Shown one piece after another: positions 18,899 through 27,264 of a stretch of DNA of 64,000 nt. Source of the DNA: Paraburkholderia bryophila (GTDB lineage Bacteria; Pseudomonadota; Gammaproteobacteria; Burkholderiales; Burkholderiaceae). A model generated the notes under the pieces. That model worked only from the letters and a program-made list of their open reading frames with translations. It had not been told where the DNA came from and ran no database searches. Within the stretch, counting starts at the first letter, position 1, and each line of letters starts with the position of its first letter. The position numbers were made by a program, and so were the translations under genes. The stretch spans positions 310,001 to 374,000 of the forward strand of contig NZ_QLTK01000003.1 of NCBI RefSeq assembly GCF_003269035.1. The letters run 5' to 3'.

Positions 18899-20782
18899 TC
18901 AAGTCCACGGCACGTGAACTTTGTCCAGATTGCGGTCGAGTTGATAGGCGGCGCTGATCAGCGCGAGGTGCGTCAAGGCCTGCGGAAAATTGCCGAGCGC
19001 CTCGCCGCTGGTCGCGACTTCCTCGGAGAACAGGCCGACGTGATTCGCGTAGGCGAGCATCTTCTCGAACACGAGACGGCCCGCATCGACGCGGCCCGCG
19101 CGCGCCAGCGCTTCGGCGTACCAGAACGAGCAGGCGCTGAACCCACCCTCGACACCGGGCAGGCCGTCGAGTTCGGCACCGCGCGTGTAGCGGAAGATCA
19201 GCGGATCGACCTGCAGTTCGCGACCGATCGCGTCGAGCGTGCCGAGCCAGCGCGGATCGGTCGGGCCGATAAAGCGCACGAGCGGCATCATCAACGCCGA
19301 CGCATCCAGCGTCGCCGAATCCGGCGTCTGCACGAACGCTTGCCGTTCCTCGTTCCAGAAGTGGTCATGGATGTCACGGTGAATCGCGTCGCGGGTCTCG
19401 AACCAGCGCTTGAGCGGGGCGGGCAGCGAGCGCTTTTCCGCGAGCCGTAATGCGCGGTCCACGGTGACCCAGCACATCAGCCGCGAATGCAGCAGCGGCC
19501 GCCGGCCATTGCGAAATTCCCAGATGCCGTGATCCGGTTCGCGCCAGTGCGCGACCACGTAGTCGACAGTGCGCGTGACGTCACGCCAACCATCGTAGGA
19601 AATCGCGGCGCCGTACTTGTTGTACAGGTAGACCGCGTCGAGCAACGCCCCGTAAACGTCGAGCTGCGTCTGATCGCGCGCGGCGTTGCCGATCAGCGGC
19701 GCATTTCGCGAGCCGTCGGCAAGCGCGGTGGCTTCGGTTTCCTCGGGCGGCGCCAGACCGTCGACGGTGTACATCACGTTTAGCGAGCCGTCCGAGTCGC
19801 AATGACGGCTGCGCTCAGCGATCCATTTCATGAAGTGCCGCGCTTCGCCGGTATAGCCCAGCCGCAGCAGCGCGTACACGGAAAACGCCGCGTCGCGAAT
19901 CCACGTGAAGCGATAGTCCCAGCGACGCGAACCGTCCTGCGCTTCGGCGAGACCAAAAGTCGGCGCGGCGACGATCGCGCCATATTCGCGCGAACTCAGC
20001 AGTTTGAGCGTCAACGCGGAGCGCATCACCACTTCACGATAGCGGCCGCGATAGGTGGACTGCGCTGACCAGGCTTGCCAGTAACGGATCGTGCTGGTCA
20101 GCAGCGTGTCGCAATCGAACGTCTTCTCGCGCAACGCAGCGGCTTCGCCGAACGCAAAGCCGGCCGACTCGCCGTCGCGTAGTTCGAATTCGGCATGGGC
20201 GGCTTGTTGGTCGTGTTGGTCGACGGACAGCGGCACCGTGCTGTTCAGCCGCAATTGCAAGCTGCCGTCGATCGGATGGAATTCGACCGCGCCTTCTTCC
20301 CGGTGCAGCGTGTGCTCGCCGCGCGCGTAATCGAAACGCGGCGCGCATCGCAGTCTGAGTGTCATGCGCCCATGCACCATTCGCACGACACGAATCACGC
20401 AGTTCGGCAGCGGCGCGGCGGGTTCGGTGTCGCCGGCGGGACGATCTTCAGGCACCGGCATGAAGTCCAGCAGTTCGCATACGCCATCCGACGTCATGAA
20501 GCGGGTCAGCAGCACGTTGGTGTCCGGCAGGTACATCTGCTTGACGTTGACGTGGACGGCCGCAAGTGCCGGTTCGATCGAGAAGGCGCCGCCGCGCTCG
20601 GGTTCGAGCAGGCCGGCGAAAATTGCCGGCGAGTCGATGCGGGGGAAGCACATGAAGTCGATCGCGCCGCGCAGCGACACCAGCGCGGTGGTCATCATAT
20701 TGCCGATCATGCCGCGGGCGTCGGCGGGCAATGTTGGTTCCGGTGCAATGGATTGCCGAACGGCCATCTCGGCACGCTCCAT
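18899..20782 (-). CDS. Glycoside hydrolase family 15 protein (glucoamylase/trehalase type)
   Basis: A 627-residue cytoplasmic enzyme. The N-terminal beta-rich domain starts GMIGNMMTTALVSLRGAIDFMCFPRIDSP-like sequence, and the (alpha/alpha)6 catalytic domain carries RWDYRFTWIRDAAF at about residue 290. Related bacterial proteins hydrolyse alpha-linked glucosides, including trehalose; substrate here is not determined. An internal ATG five codons in is an alternative start. No sugar-transport or trehalose genes are beside it. Confidence 0.88.
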   Translation of the reverse strand: MERAEMAVRQSIAPEPTLPADARGMIGNMMTTALVSLRGAIDFMCFPRIDSPAIFAGLLEPERGGAFSIEPALAAVHVNVKQMYLPDTNVLLTRFMTSDGVCELLDFMPVPEDRPAGDTEPAAPLPNCVIRVVRMVHGRMTLRLRCAPRFDYARGEHTLHREEGAVEFHPIDGSLQLRLNSTVPLSVDQHDQQAAHAEFELRDGESAGFAFGEAAALREKTFDCDTLLTSTIRYWQAWSAQSTYRGRYREVVMRSALTLKLLSSREYGAIVAAPTFGLAEAQDGSRRWDYRFTWIRDAAFSVYALLRLGYTGEARHFMKWIAERSRHCDSDGSLNVMYTVDGLAPPEETEATALADGSRNAPLIGNAARDQTQLDVYGALLDAVYLYNKYGAAISYDGWRDVTRTVDYVVAHWREPDHGIWEFRNGRRPLLHSRLMCWVTVDRALRLAEKRSLPAPLKRWFETRDAIHRDIHDHFWNEERQAFVQTPDSATLDASALMMPLVRFIGPTDPRWLGTLDAIGRELQVDPLIFRYTRGAELDGLPGVEGGFSACSFWYAEALARAGRVDAGRLVFEKMLAYANHVGLFSEEVATSGEALGNFPQALTHLALISAAYQLDRNLDKVHVPWT

Positions 20783-20954
20783 AGAAAGCCACGATGCGAT
20801 CCTTCAGCAAACCTCGTGCCGCGCACCTCCACTTACATCCGGTGACATTGTTAAGCCCCTCGCAACAGTGTTTTCAGTCGATGAGGCTGATCTTCGTCAC
20901 GCGATTGCGGATAATTTCACCCTCGATGAACCGGATAAAAAGTGCAGGTGATAT

Positions 20955-21335
20955 ATGTTCAACACGGTCCCGCAGCGGCGCCCTGAACGGCAGGCAGCCT
21001 CCGTTATGTTTGGCGGGCGTGGCTCCCAACATTCCTCGGCGAGCGGCTGGCGTGCGCTGATCGCCGCCGCGCTCGCGTGCGCGAGTCTCGTGGGCTGTGC
21101 GTCGGCAACCGACGTCGTTGCCACCGACAAACCCGGCACCTACACGGTGGCTGCGAGCGCAACCGGCGGCCGGATGGCCTGGGCGCGCGCGCACGAGCAC
21201 GCCATGACCGAGGCGCGCGACTATTGCGAAAGCCGCGGCATGATGGCCAGCGTGACGATGGAAAGCGTGAGCGGCGTGCAGATGCTGACCGAGCATGGGT
21301 CGTCGGTTAATTTCGAGTGCCATCCGAAGTTCTGA
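20955..21335 (+). CDS. Small lipoprotein, function unknown
   Basis: A 126-residue protein preceded by AGGTGA at a good distance from ATG 20955. It has a long, polar N-terminal extension, then a hydrophobic stretch (WRALIAAALACASLVGC) ending in a lipobox, so the mature lipoprotein would start at Cys 48. The mature part (YTVAASATGGRMAWARAHEHAM ... ) is short and contains two further Cys residues. An internal start closer to the signal sequence is possible. Similar small lipoproteins are common in this group; no function known to me. Confidence 0.7.
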   Translation: MFNTVPQRRPERQAASVMFGGRGSQHSSASGWRALIAAALACASLVGCASATDVVATDKPGTYTVAASATGGRMAWARAHEHAMTEARDYCESRGMMASVTMESVSGVQMLTEHGSSVNFECHPKF

Positions 21336-21596
21336 ATGCGGATTAACGGCCGCGCCCCTCGTTGACTTTCTATCGCGACTTCATCGGCACGACCGACGAT
21401 GAGATTGCCGTTGCAGAACCGCTGAATATGTCGTACTCACGGCGAATAAAAAATGCTGGCCGCGGGCAGATTTTAATCGTGCCGACTCGATTCATTCCCT
21501 GCCAATGGGCATCATTTTCAGGGTTTGCGTTGGCGAGGATAGAACTGTTCGGTATTCTTTCGTGCAAAGTCGAAACTATTCCAAAGGCACACAGCA

Positions 21597-22688
21597 ATGG
21601 CAACCTCCAGCGATAGCCTGACCCGTCCAGCGCGGCTTCTGCAACTCGCCTCCTGGGCAATCGCGATCCTGTTCGCCGTGTTTCTGAACATGCTCGGCAG
21701 TCTGGTGATTCGCGACATGGATTTCGCGCCGGGCGGCGGCCCGCCGGCAATCGAGCAATTCGCGGACGTTCCGGCCAAAGCGCGGCTGGACGCAGCGAAA
21801 CGCGACTTGCAGGCGCAGCACGACACACTGGACGGGAAGGCGCAAACCCTCGAAGTGGCGCATCGCCGCGCCGTCAAAGACTACGCGGATGCGCGAGAAA
21901 GTTTCCGCAACTGGCTGGCGACCCGCTCGGTGACGGGCGACAGCACGCGCGACCCGGACCTGCTGGCGCGCACGCGCAAGCTGGATGCGTCACAGGCGGT
22001 GGCGATCGACTGGCAGCATCAGATCGATGCGCTCGACGACCAGCAACGCGCGCTGGCAGCCCGGCAGGCGCAGTTGGACACGCAAAGCGCCAATGCGGAC
22101 GCGGCGGCTGAACGCCGCTTCGACGAGGCGACGCGGCGCTATGAATTGCAGGTGTTCGGTCTGCGGCTTGCGCTGACGCTGCCGGTTCTGCTGATCGGGA
22201 TCTGGCTGTTTATCCGTTACCGCAAAGCGCGTTACTGGCCGTTCGTCTACGGTTTCGGCCTGTTTGCGTTGAGCGCGTTTTTTATCGAACTGGTCCCGTA
22301 TCTGCCAGATTTCGGCGGCTATGTGCGGGTGCTGGTCGGCATCGCGCTGACCGTGTTCGCCGGGCTCTACATGATGAGGGCGTTCCAGCGCTACGCCGAG
22401 CGCAAGCGTATCGAGTTGCAGCAGGATCAAGGCGTGCGGGCACGCGCCATCGGTTATGACAAGGCGGTTCGCTCGCTGGAAAAGAAGCGCTGCCCGTCGT
22501 GCGACAAGCAGTGGAGTCTCGGCGGCGACGACTCCACGTTCTGCGTGCATTGCGGATTGAAGCTCTTCAATATATGTGCATGCCTCGGCCGGAATTTCTT
22601 CTTCTTTCCGCATTGCCATCAATGCGGCGCCGCGCAGGACAATGCTGCGCCGGCTTCCGAATCCGGCGCGTTGCCGCGCATTCAATAG
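21597..22688 (+). CDS. Membrane protein with periplasmic coiled coil and C-terminal zinc ribbon
   Basis: A 363-residue protein. One helix near the N terminus (about 17-38) is followed by a Gln/Ala/Asp-rich coiled coil (about 60-185), then three membrane helices (about 190-270) and a cytosolic tail with Cys pairs CPSCDKQW, CVHCGLKLF, CACL and CHQCG, which looks like two zinc knuckles. I cannot assign a function; the layout suggests a structural or sensory role at the inner membrane. It is not obviously in an operon with neighbours (261 bases upstream are gene-free). Confidence 0.7.
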   Translation: MATSSDSLTRPARLLQLASWAIAILFAVFLNMLGSLVIRDMDFAPGGGPPAIEQFADVPAKARLDAAKRDLQAQHDTLDGKAQTLEVAHRRAVKDYADARESFRNWLATRSVTGDSTRDPDLLARTRKLDASQAVAIDWQHQIDALDDQQRALAARQAQLDTQSANADAAAERRFDEATRRYELQVFGLRLALTLPVLLIGIWLFIRYRKARYWPFVYGFGLFALSAFFIELVPYLPDFGGYVRVLVGIALTVFAGLYMMRAFQRYAERKRIELQQDQGVRARAIGYDKAVRSLEKKRCPSCDKQWSLGGDDSTFCVHCGLKLFNICACLGRNFFFFPHCHQCGAAQDNAAPASESGALPRIQ

Positions 22689-22939
22689 CGGAAACGTTCT
22701 TCTGAGCGAATCGGTTTATCGGATATGAGCCGGAAATAAACGGCGCAATGCCGCTCATCCGACAATCGCGCGGCGGGTTAATCCCCAGCTGCTTAGCGGC
22801 TTTGGCAATGCCGCCGAAACGCTATACTTTTGGGGTTTTGCTCGATTAGAATTCAATGCGATTAACCGGCTGAAAAACGGCGTGCTCGTTTCAGTTCAAG
22901 CGGCGGCCACTTCCAAACAGTTCGGCGCGTGTTTGTCGA

Positions 22940-24691
22940 ATGATTGCGCCGCGCGATTTATACCGATCCATGCGCCGATATTCAAACCCTACGTTGCCGG
23001 TCGCTACGCCGCCAATCGCACTCACTGCGCCTGCGCTAACCACCATAAACGCGGTCTCGCCGCAGCCCATGAGCACCGCCCAATGCGCGCTGATCGAGCG
23101 CCTCGACGCCTATTCGCCCGATGCACCGAATGTTGCGCTGCCGTACAGCGTGCGCCTCGCGCAGCGCGAAGGCTGGTCGAGCGACCATACGGCCGAGGTG
23201 ATCGCCGAATACAAGCGTTTCACGTTTCTCGCGGTGTCGACGGGGCAGATCGCGACGCCGTCCAAAGCGGTGGATGCCGCGTGGCATCTGCACCTCGAAT
23301 ACACCCGGGAATACTGGGACGTCTTTTGCGCCCAGGTGTTGGGCGCGCCGCTGCATCACACGCCGGGCAATGGCGCACCCGGCGAGGCCGAGGCTTACGC
23401 GCAGGCCTACGCACAAACGCTCGACGACTACCGGCGCCTGTTCGGCACGGAGCCACCCGTGGCGGTCTGGCCGCGTTTGCCGTCACGGGCTCACGCCGCG
23501 CAAACTACGCAGCCGGACGATGCAATCTCGCACGCCACGTACAAAGACCAAACAGACCAAACAGACCACGTCATCACCCGTCTGTCACACCACTGGAGCG
23601 CCTACCGCGAGCGCCGGTTGCCGCTCGGCGGCCTGGCCTGGCTCATGGCGGCCGTTGCCACATGCGCGTACGCGGGCGACGTCACCACGATCGATTTCAA
23701 CCTCCTGAATTACGCAGGACGAGATTTCCTGCAGTTCTATCTGGCGCTGTGTTTCGGCGTTCTGCTGCTGATCTATTGGGCGCAGAAACTCGAATACCGT
23801 CGACACACGTGGGGAGTCCACGGCGCGCCTCACGCAATCCGCTCGATGACACCCGACCAGGCCGCGTTCCTCACCGGCGGCGTGCAACGCATGGCCCGCG
23901 TCGCGACGCTCACGCTGATCGATGCCGGCGCGATCAGTTTTTCGCCTTACCCGACCAAGAAGCCCTCGGTGAAGGCCGAAAATGCCGCCATGGCTGGCCG
24001 TTATGCGTCGGAGTGGCAATGGTTGCGAGCGAGAAAAGACGGCCGGGCCGATTACGTGGCATTCCGCGCGCAATTGATGCTGCAGGAGAAATCGTTCGAC
24101 GCGGAGTTGATCGAAAGCGGCTGGCTATGGAAACGCGGCGGCATGCGCGGCCTGCTGTTCGTCGCGCGCGTGCTGGCGCTGTGTGTGACTGCACTCGGCT
24201 GCGCGAAAATTTGCGTCGGCATGAGCCGGGACCGGCCGGTCATGCTGCTGATGATCGGCGTGATCCTGTTTGCGCTTGCCTACGTGATCGTGATGAGGCG
24301 GCTGCCGGGTCTCGGCCGCAGCGGGCCGACGAAGGGCGGTCAGCAGGCGCTCGCCGAGTGCCGCGCGCGCTTTGTGGCGGCGCGGGATCGGTCGGAGCAA
24401 CAGGGCCTGCAAAAACAGGCGCGCCAATCGCACGAAAAGCACGCATCGAACGACACGGGTTTATCCGACGCCTTGCTATGGCGCACGGCGCTCCTCGGTG
24501 TCGGCGCGCTGTCGGGCACGGCATGGGCCAGTTATGGGCGTGCGCTCAACGTCCCGGCGGTTGTCGGCAGCAGCGGTTCCGGCAGTGGCGTCGACGGCAG
24601 CGGGTGCAGCTCGAGCAGTTGCAGCAGTTCGAGCAGTTGTAGTTCCAGCAGTTGCAGTTCAAGCAGTTGCGGCGGTTGCTCGAACAACTAG
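22940..24691 (+). CDS. TIGR04222-like membrane protein with Ser/Cys-rich tail
   Basis: A 583-residue protein. The N-terminal part has the conserved region VDAAWHLHLEYTREYW ... LHHTPGNG, followed by membrane helices (about 222-243, 257-275, 410-450) and a Cys/Ser/Gly-only tail (GCSSSSCSSSSSCSSS then CGGC). This architecture matches the uncharacterised TIGR04222-type membrane proteins as I remember them; this name is tentative. The true start may be the ATG near 23069 (MSTAQCAL), since the first 40 residues look unstructured and neither site has a strong ribosome binding site. Confidence 0.65.
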   Translation: MIAPRDLYRSMRRYSNPTLPVATPPIALTAPALTTINAVSPQPMSTAQCALIERLDAYSPDAPNVALPYSVRLAQREGWSSDHTAEVIAEYKRFTFLAVSTGQIATPSKAVDAAWHLHLEYTREYWDVFCAQVLGAPLHHTPGNGAPGEAEAYAQAYAQTLDDYRRLFGTEPPVAVWPRLPSRAHAAQTTQPDDAISHATYKDQTDQTDHVITRLSHHWSAYRERRLPLGGLAWLMAAVATCAYAGDVTTIDFNLLNYAGRDFLQFYLALCFGVLLLIYWAQKLEYRRHTWGVHGAPHAIRSMTPDQAAFLTGGVQRMARVATLTLIDAGAISFSPYPTKKPSVKAENAAMAGRYASEWQWLRARKDGRADYVAFRAQLMLQEKSFDAELIESGWLWKRGGMRGLLFVARVLALCVTALGCAKICVGMSRDRPVMLLMIGVILFALAYVIVMRRLPGLGRSGPTKGGQQALAECRARFVAARDRSEQQGLQKQARQSHEKHASNDTGLSDALLWRTALLGVGALSGTAWASYGRALNVPAVVGSSGSGSGVDGSGCSSSSCSSSSSCSSSSCSSSSCGGCSNN

Positions 24692-24737
24692 GCCGCAAAG
24701 AAACCGACACGAATGCGCCACGAAGCCGCCCCATCCC

Positions 24738-25670
24738 TCAATTCACATACAGATACCGCACCAAATGAAAAAACACCGGTGCGGCAAAGCAGATCGAATC
24801 GACCCGGTCGAGCGCACCGCCGTGCCCGGCGATCATCGCGCCCCAGTCCTTCGCGCCGAGCGAGCGTTTAACCGCGGACAGCACCAGTCCGCCGACGAAC
24901 CCCGCCAGCACGATAGCGAGCGACATCAGAAACGCCGCACCGAAACTGAATGGCGTGATCCGGTAAAGCGCGGCCCCCGATAGGGTAGCCAGCAGCCCAC
25001 CGCCGATAAACCCCTCGACGGTTTTCGAGGGACTCAGCCTCGGTGCGATCTTGCGCTTGCCGAACAGTTTGCCGACCACGTACTGGAATACGTCGCTGAT
25101 CTGCACCACCAGCAGGAAGAAGAACAGCAGCAGCGCGTTTTCGCCCTGATAGCGGGGGATATCCAGAATCAGCAGCGCGGGCGCATGACTCAGACCGTAG
25201 ACGCACACCATCAGCGCCCAATGAATCTTCGCACTGCGGCTGAGGAAGTCATGCGTATCCTGCGTCAGCGCCGACACCAGCGACAACGTGATGAACAGAT
25301 GCACCGGCACGAAGATGGAGAACATGCCGTACCAGTTCACCCACAGCAGCAGGTACTGCACCGGAATCGCAATGAAGAAACAGATAAACAGTGTGGTGTG
25401 ATCGCTCGGCGAGGTGGGCGTCAGCGTGATGAATTCGCGCAGCGCCATGTACGACACGAAGGCGAACACGATGTAAGTGGCGCTCGGCCCCAGCCCGATC
25501 GCGATCGCCATGATCGCGATCATTCCCCACCACGCGCGAATGCGCTGATTCAGATTGGCGATGGTCGCGCTGCGGCCGCCGTCGCGCCAGGCGAGCAGGC
25601 CGCCGATGACCGAAGCGATCGCCAGAAAGCCGGTCAGGCCGGCCACGAGTTCCCAGAACGCGGTTCTCAT
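24738..25670 (-). CDS. CdsA-type phosphatidate cytidylyltransferase (YnbB-like)
   Basis: A 310-residue integral membrane protein with about eight helices and the CDP-diglyceride synthase signature near the C terminus (SPSKTVEGFIGGG ... AKDWGAMIAGHGGALDRVDS). It makes CDP-diacylglycerol from phosphatidate and CTP. It lies just after a plsC-type acyltransferase on the same strand and is divergent from a CDP-alcohol phosphatidyltransferase. In E. coli the corresponding ynbA-ynbB-ynbC-ynbD genes lie together, so this is the YnbB counterpart rather than the housekeeping cdsA. Confidence 0.88.
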   Translation of the reverse strand: MRTAFWELVAGLTGFLAIASVIGGLLAWRDGGRSATIANLNQRIRAWWGMIAIMAIAIGLGPSATYIVFAFVSYMALREFITLTPTSPSDHTTLFICFFIAIPVQYLLLWVNWYGMFSIFVPVHLFITLSLVSALTQDTHDFLSRSAKIHWALMVCVYGLSHAPALLILDIPRYQGENALLLFFFLLVVQISDVFQYVVGKLFGKRKIAPRLSPSKTVEGFIGGGLLATLSGAALYRITPFSFGAAFLMSLAIVLAGFVGGLVLSAVKRSLGAKDWGAMIAGHGGALDRVDSICFAAPVFFHLVRYLYVN

Positions 25671-25706
25671 CGTGTGTGTTTCCCCGTTGTTGTTATGCGA
25701 GTCCCG

Positions 25707-26336
25707 TCAATCCGTCTGGCGCACCGGCGAAAGTTCGACGATGCGCTCACGCGCGCGCTGCAGAAAATCCGCCTTGGGTTCGTTCTCGGCCAGCGTGATC
25801 GTGGCGCCGAAATGCACCTTGCAGATCAGCGGCACCGGCCAGATCGCGCCTTTCGGCATGATGCGCTGCAGGTTCTCCAGGTAGACCGGGCATAACTCGA
25901 CCGCTGGAAATTCGCCGGCGAGCCGGTACAGGCCGCTCTTGAACGCTTGCGGCAAGGCCTCGGCGCTGCGCGTGCCTTCCGGAAAAATAATGATCGAATA
26001 GCCGAGCCGCAACGCTTCGCGCACCGGCTCCAGCGGATCGCCGTCGCCTTCTTTCTTGCGGTCGATCAGCACCACGTTGAGCAGGTGAGTGGCGATATGC
26101 ACCTTGGCCCTGCCGCGCTCCCAATAGTCGCGCGCCGCGACGGGGCGCACCTGCGAGCGCAACTCGCCTGGCAGCGCGGCGAGGATCGCCAGCGTGTCGA
26201 CGTGACTGGTGTGATTGGAGAAGTAGATCTTTTGCGTTGCGTTCGGTGTGCCGTGATGCCAGACCGGATAGGCGCCCGCGACGAGACGCACCACACCCAG
26301 CAGACAGTCGCGTTGCCATGCGTGCCAGATACTCAT
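25707..26336 (-). CDS. 1-acyl-sn-glycerol-3-phosphate acyltransferase family protein (PlsC-like)
   Basis: A 209-residue acyltransferase with the catalytic His-x4-Asp motif NHTSHVD (His 42, Asp 47) and the substrate-binding FPEGTRS at about residue 119. The family adds an acyl chain to lysophosphatidate-type acceptors on the inner membrane. Start ATG at 26336; the stop is 36 bases from the start of the cdsA-like gene, so the two form a unit that could supply CDP-diacylglycerol to the divergent genes. The E. coli ynb set has no acyltransferase, so this is an added step. Confidence 0.85.
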   Translation of the reverse strand: MSIWHAWQRDCLLGVVRLVAGAYPVWHHGTPNATQKIYFSNHTSHVDTLAILAALPGELRSQVRPVAARDYWERGRAKVHIATHLLNVVLIDRKKEGDGDPLEPVREALRLGYSIIIFPEGTRSAEALPQAFKSGLYRLAGEFPAVELCPVYLENLQRIMPKGAIWPVPLICKVHFGATITLAENEPKADFLQRARERIVELSPVRQTD

Positions 26337-26602
26337 TGAATCCGACTCATTGATTGCGCCATTCTGAACGCCGGTGGCGTTTCGGTCGCGGCATTATGAC
26401 GATTTTTTTCGTCGATCACCACATCGATTTAAAGAGCGGGGCGATTCTTGACCTTTCCTCCCATTTAAATGACGATGTCGCTGTTTCTAATCGTTCGATC
26501 TAATCGCTCGAAAAAATAGCCTCGCGACAATTCCGTTTCCGGGTAATAGGTATATCAGCCGGGTGTATCGGCCGGTCAACCCGCTTGAACTGTTAAATCA
26601 AT

Positions 26603-27199
26603 ATGAGCGTCTACGCACTCAAACCGAAGTTCCAGAATCTGCTGCGGCCTTTGGTGCGGCAACTCGCGCGTGCCGGCGTGACGGCCAATCAGGTCACGCT
26701 GAGCGCGGCGCTCGGCTCGATCGTGGTGGGCGCGTTGGCGGCCACGGGCTTTTACCGGTTCTTCCTGCTGATCCCGATCTGGCTGTTCCTGCGGATGGCG
26801 CTCAATGCGATCGACGGCATGCTGGCGCGTGAATTCGGACAGAAGAGCGCCCTCGGCGCCTATTTGAACGAGTTAGGCGATGTGATTTCCGACATTGCAC
26901 TCGTTTTACCGTTTCTGGTCATTCCCGCATTCAACGCCGCGGATATCTGGGCGTTCGCGCTGGCCGCCGCGGTGGTGGAATGCGCGGGCTTGATCGGGCC
27001 GCTGGCCGGCGCCACGCGCCGCTACGACGGCCCGCTCGGCAAGAGCGATCGCGCGGTGGCGATCGGTGCGTTCGGCCTGTGGATCGGGCTCGGCCTGACG
27101 GTCGCGCCATGGGCCACGTGGTGGTGGCGCGCGCTGGTCGTGCTGGCGCTCGTGACGATAGTCCAACGGGTGCGCAACGGGGTTGCCGAGACGCGCTGA
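26603..27199 (+). CDS. CDP-alcohol phosphatidyltransferase family protein (YnbA-like) with two Asp-to-Asn changes
   Basis: A 198-residue protein with about five helices. The family motif D-x2-DG-x2-AR-x8-G-x3-D-x3-D is present as NAIDGMLAR ... GAYLNELGD: the first and third Asp are Asn, while the second Asp, the AR pair and the last Asp are kept. These Asp residues bind metal ions in known enzymes, so activity or substrate may be altered. The gene starts the plus-strand unit with the YnbC- and YnbD-like genes. The acceptor alcohol is unknown. Confidence 0.82.
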   Translation: MSVYALKPKFQNLLRPLVRQLARAGVTANQVTLSAALGSIVVGALAATGFYRFFLLIPIWLFLRMALNAIDGMLAREFGQKSALGAYLNELGDVISDIALVLPFLVIPAFNAADIWAFALAAAVVECAGLIGPLAGATRRYDGPLGKSDRAVAIGAFGLWIGLGLTVAPWATWWWRALVVLALVTIVQRVRNGVAETR

Positions 27200-27264
27200 C
27201 CAGGAAACCCGGCGGGGCACGCAGCCGGGCCGCGAGACCCATTCCAACGTTCGAGGGGACTTCC

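Noticed and set aside
22882-24642. A 586-codon plus-strand frame in a second phase over the TIGR04222-like gene
   Set aside because: Composition is Arg/Ala-rich without hydrophobic helices; the alternative frame carries the conserved motifs and helices.
26337-26602. A sigma-70 promoter (TTGACC near 26450) in the divergent region before the YnbA-like gene
   Set aside because: No acceptable -10 hexamer at 16-18 bases; left unannotated.
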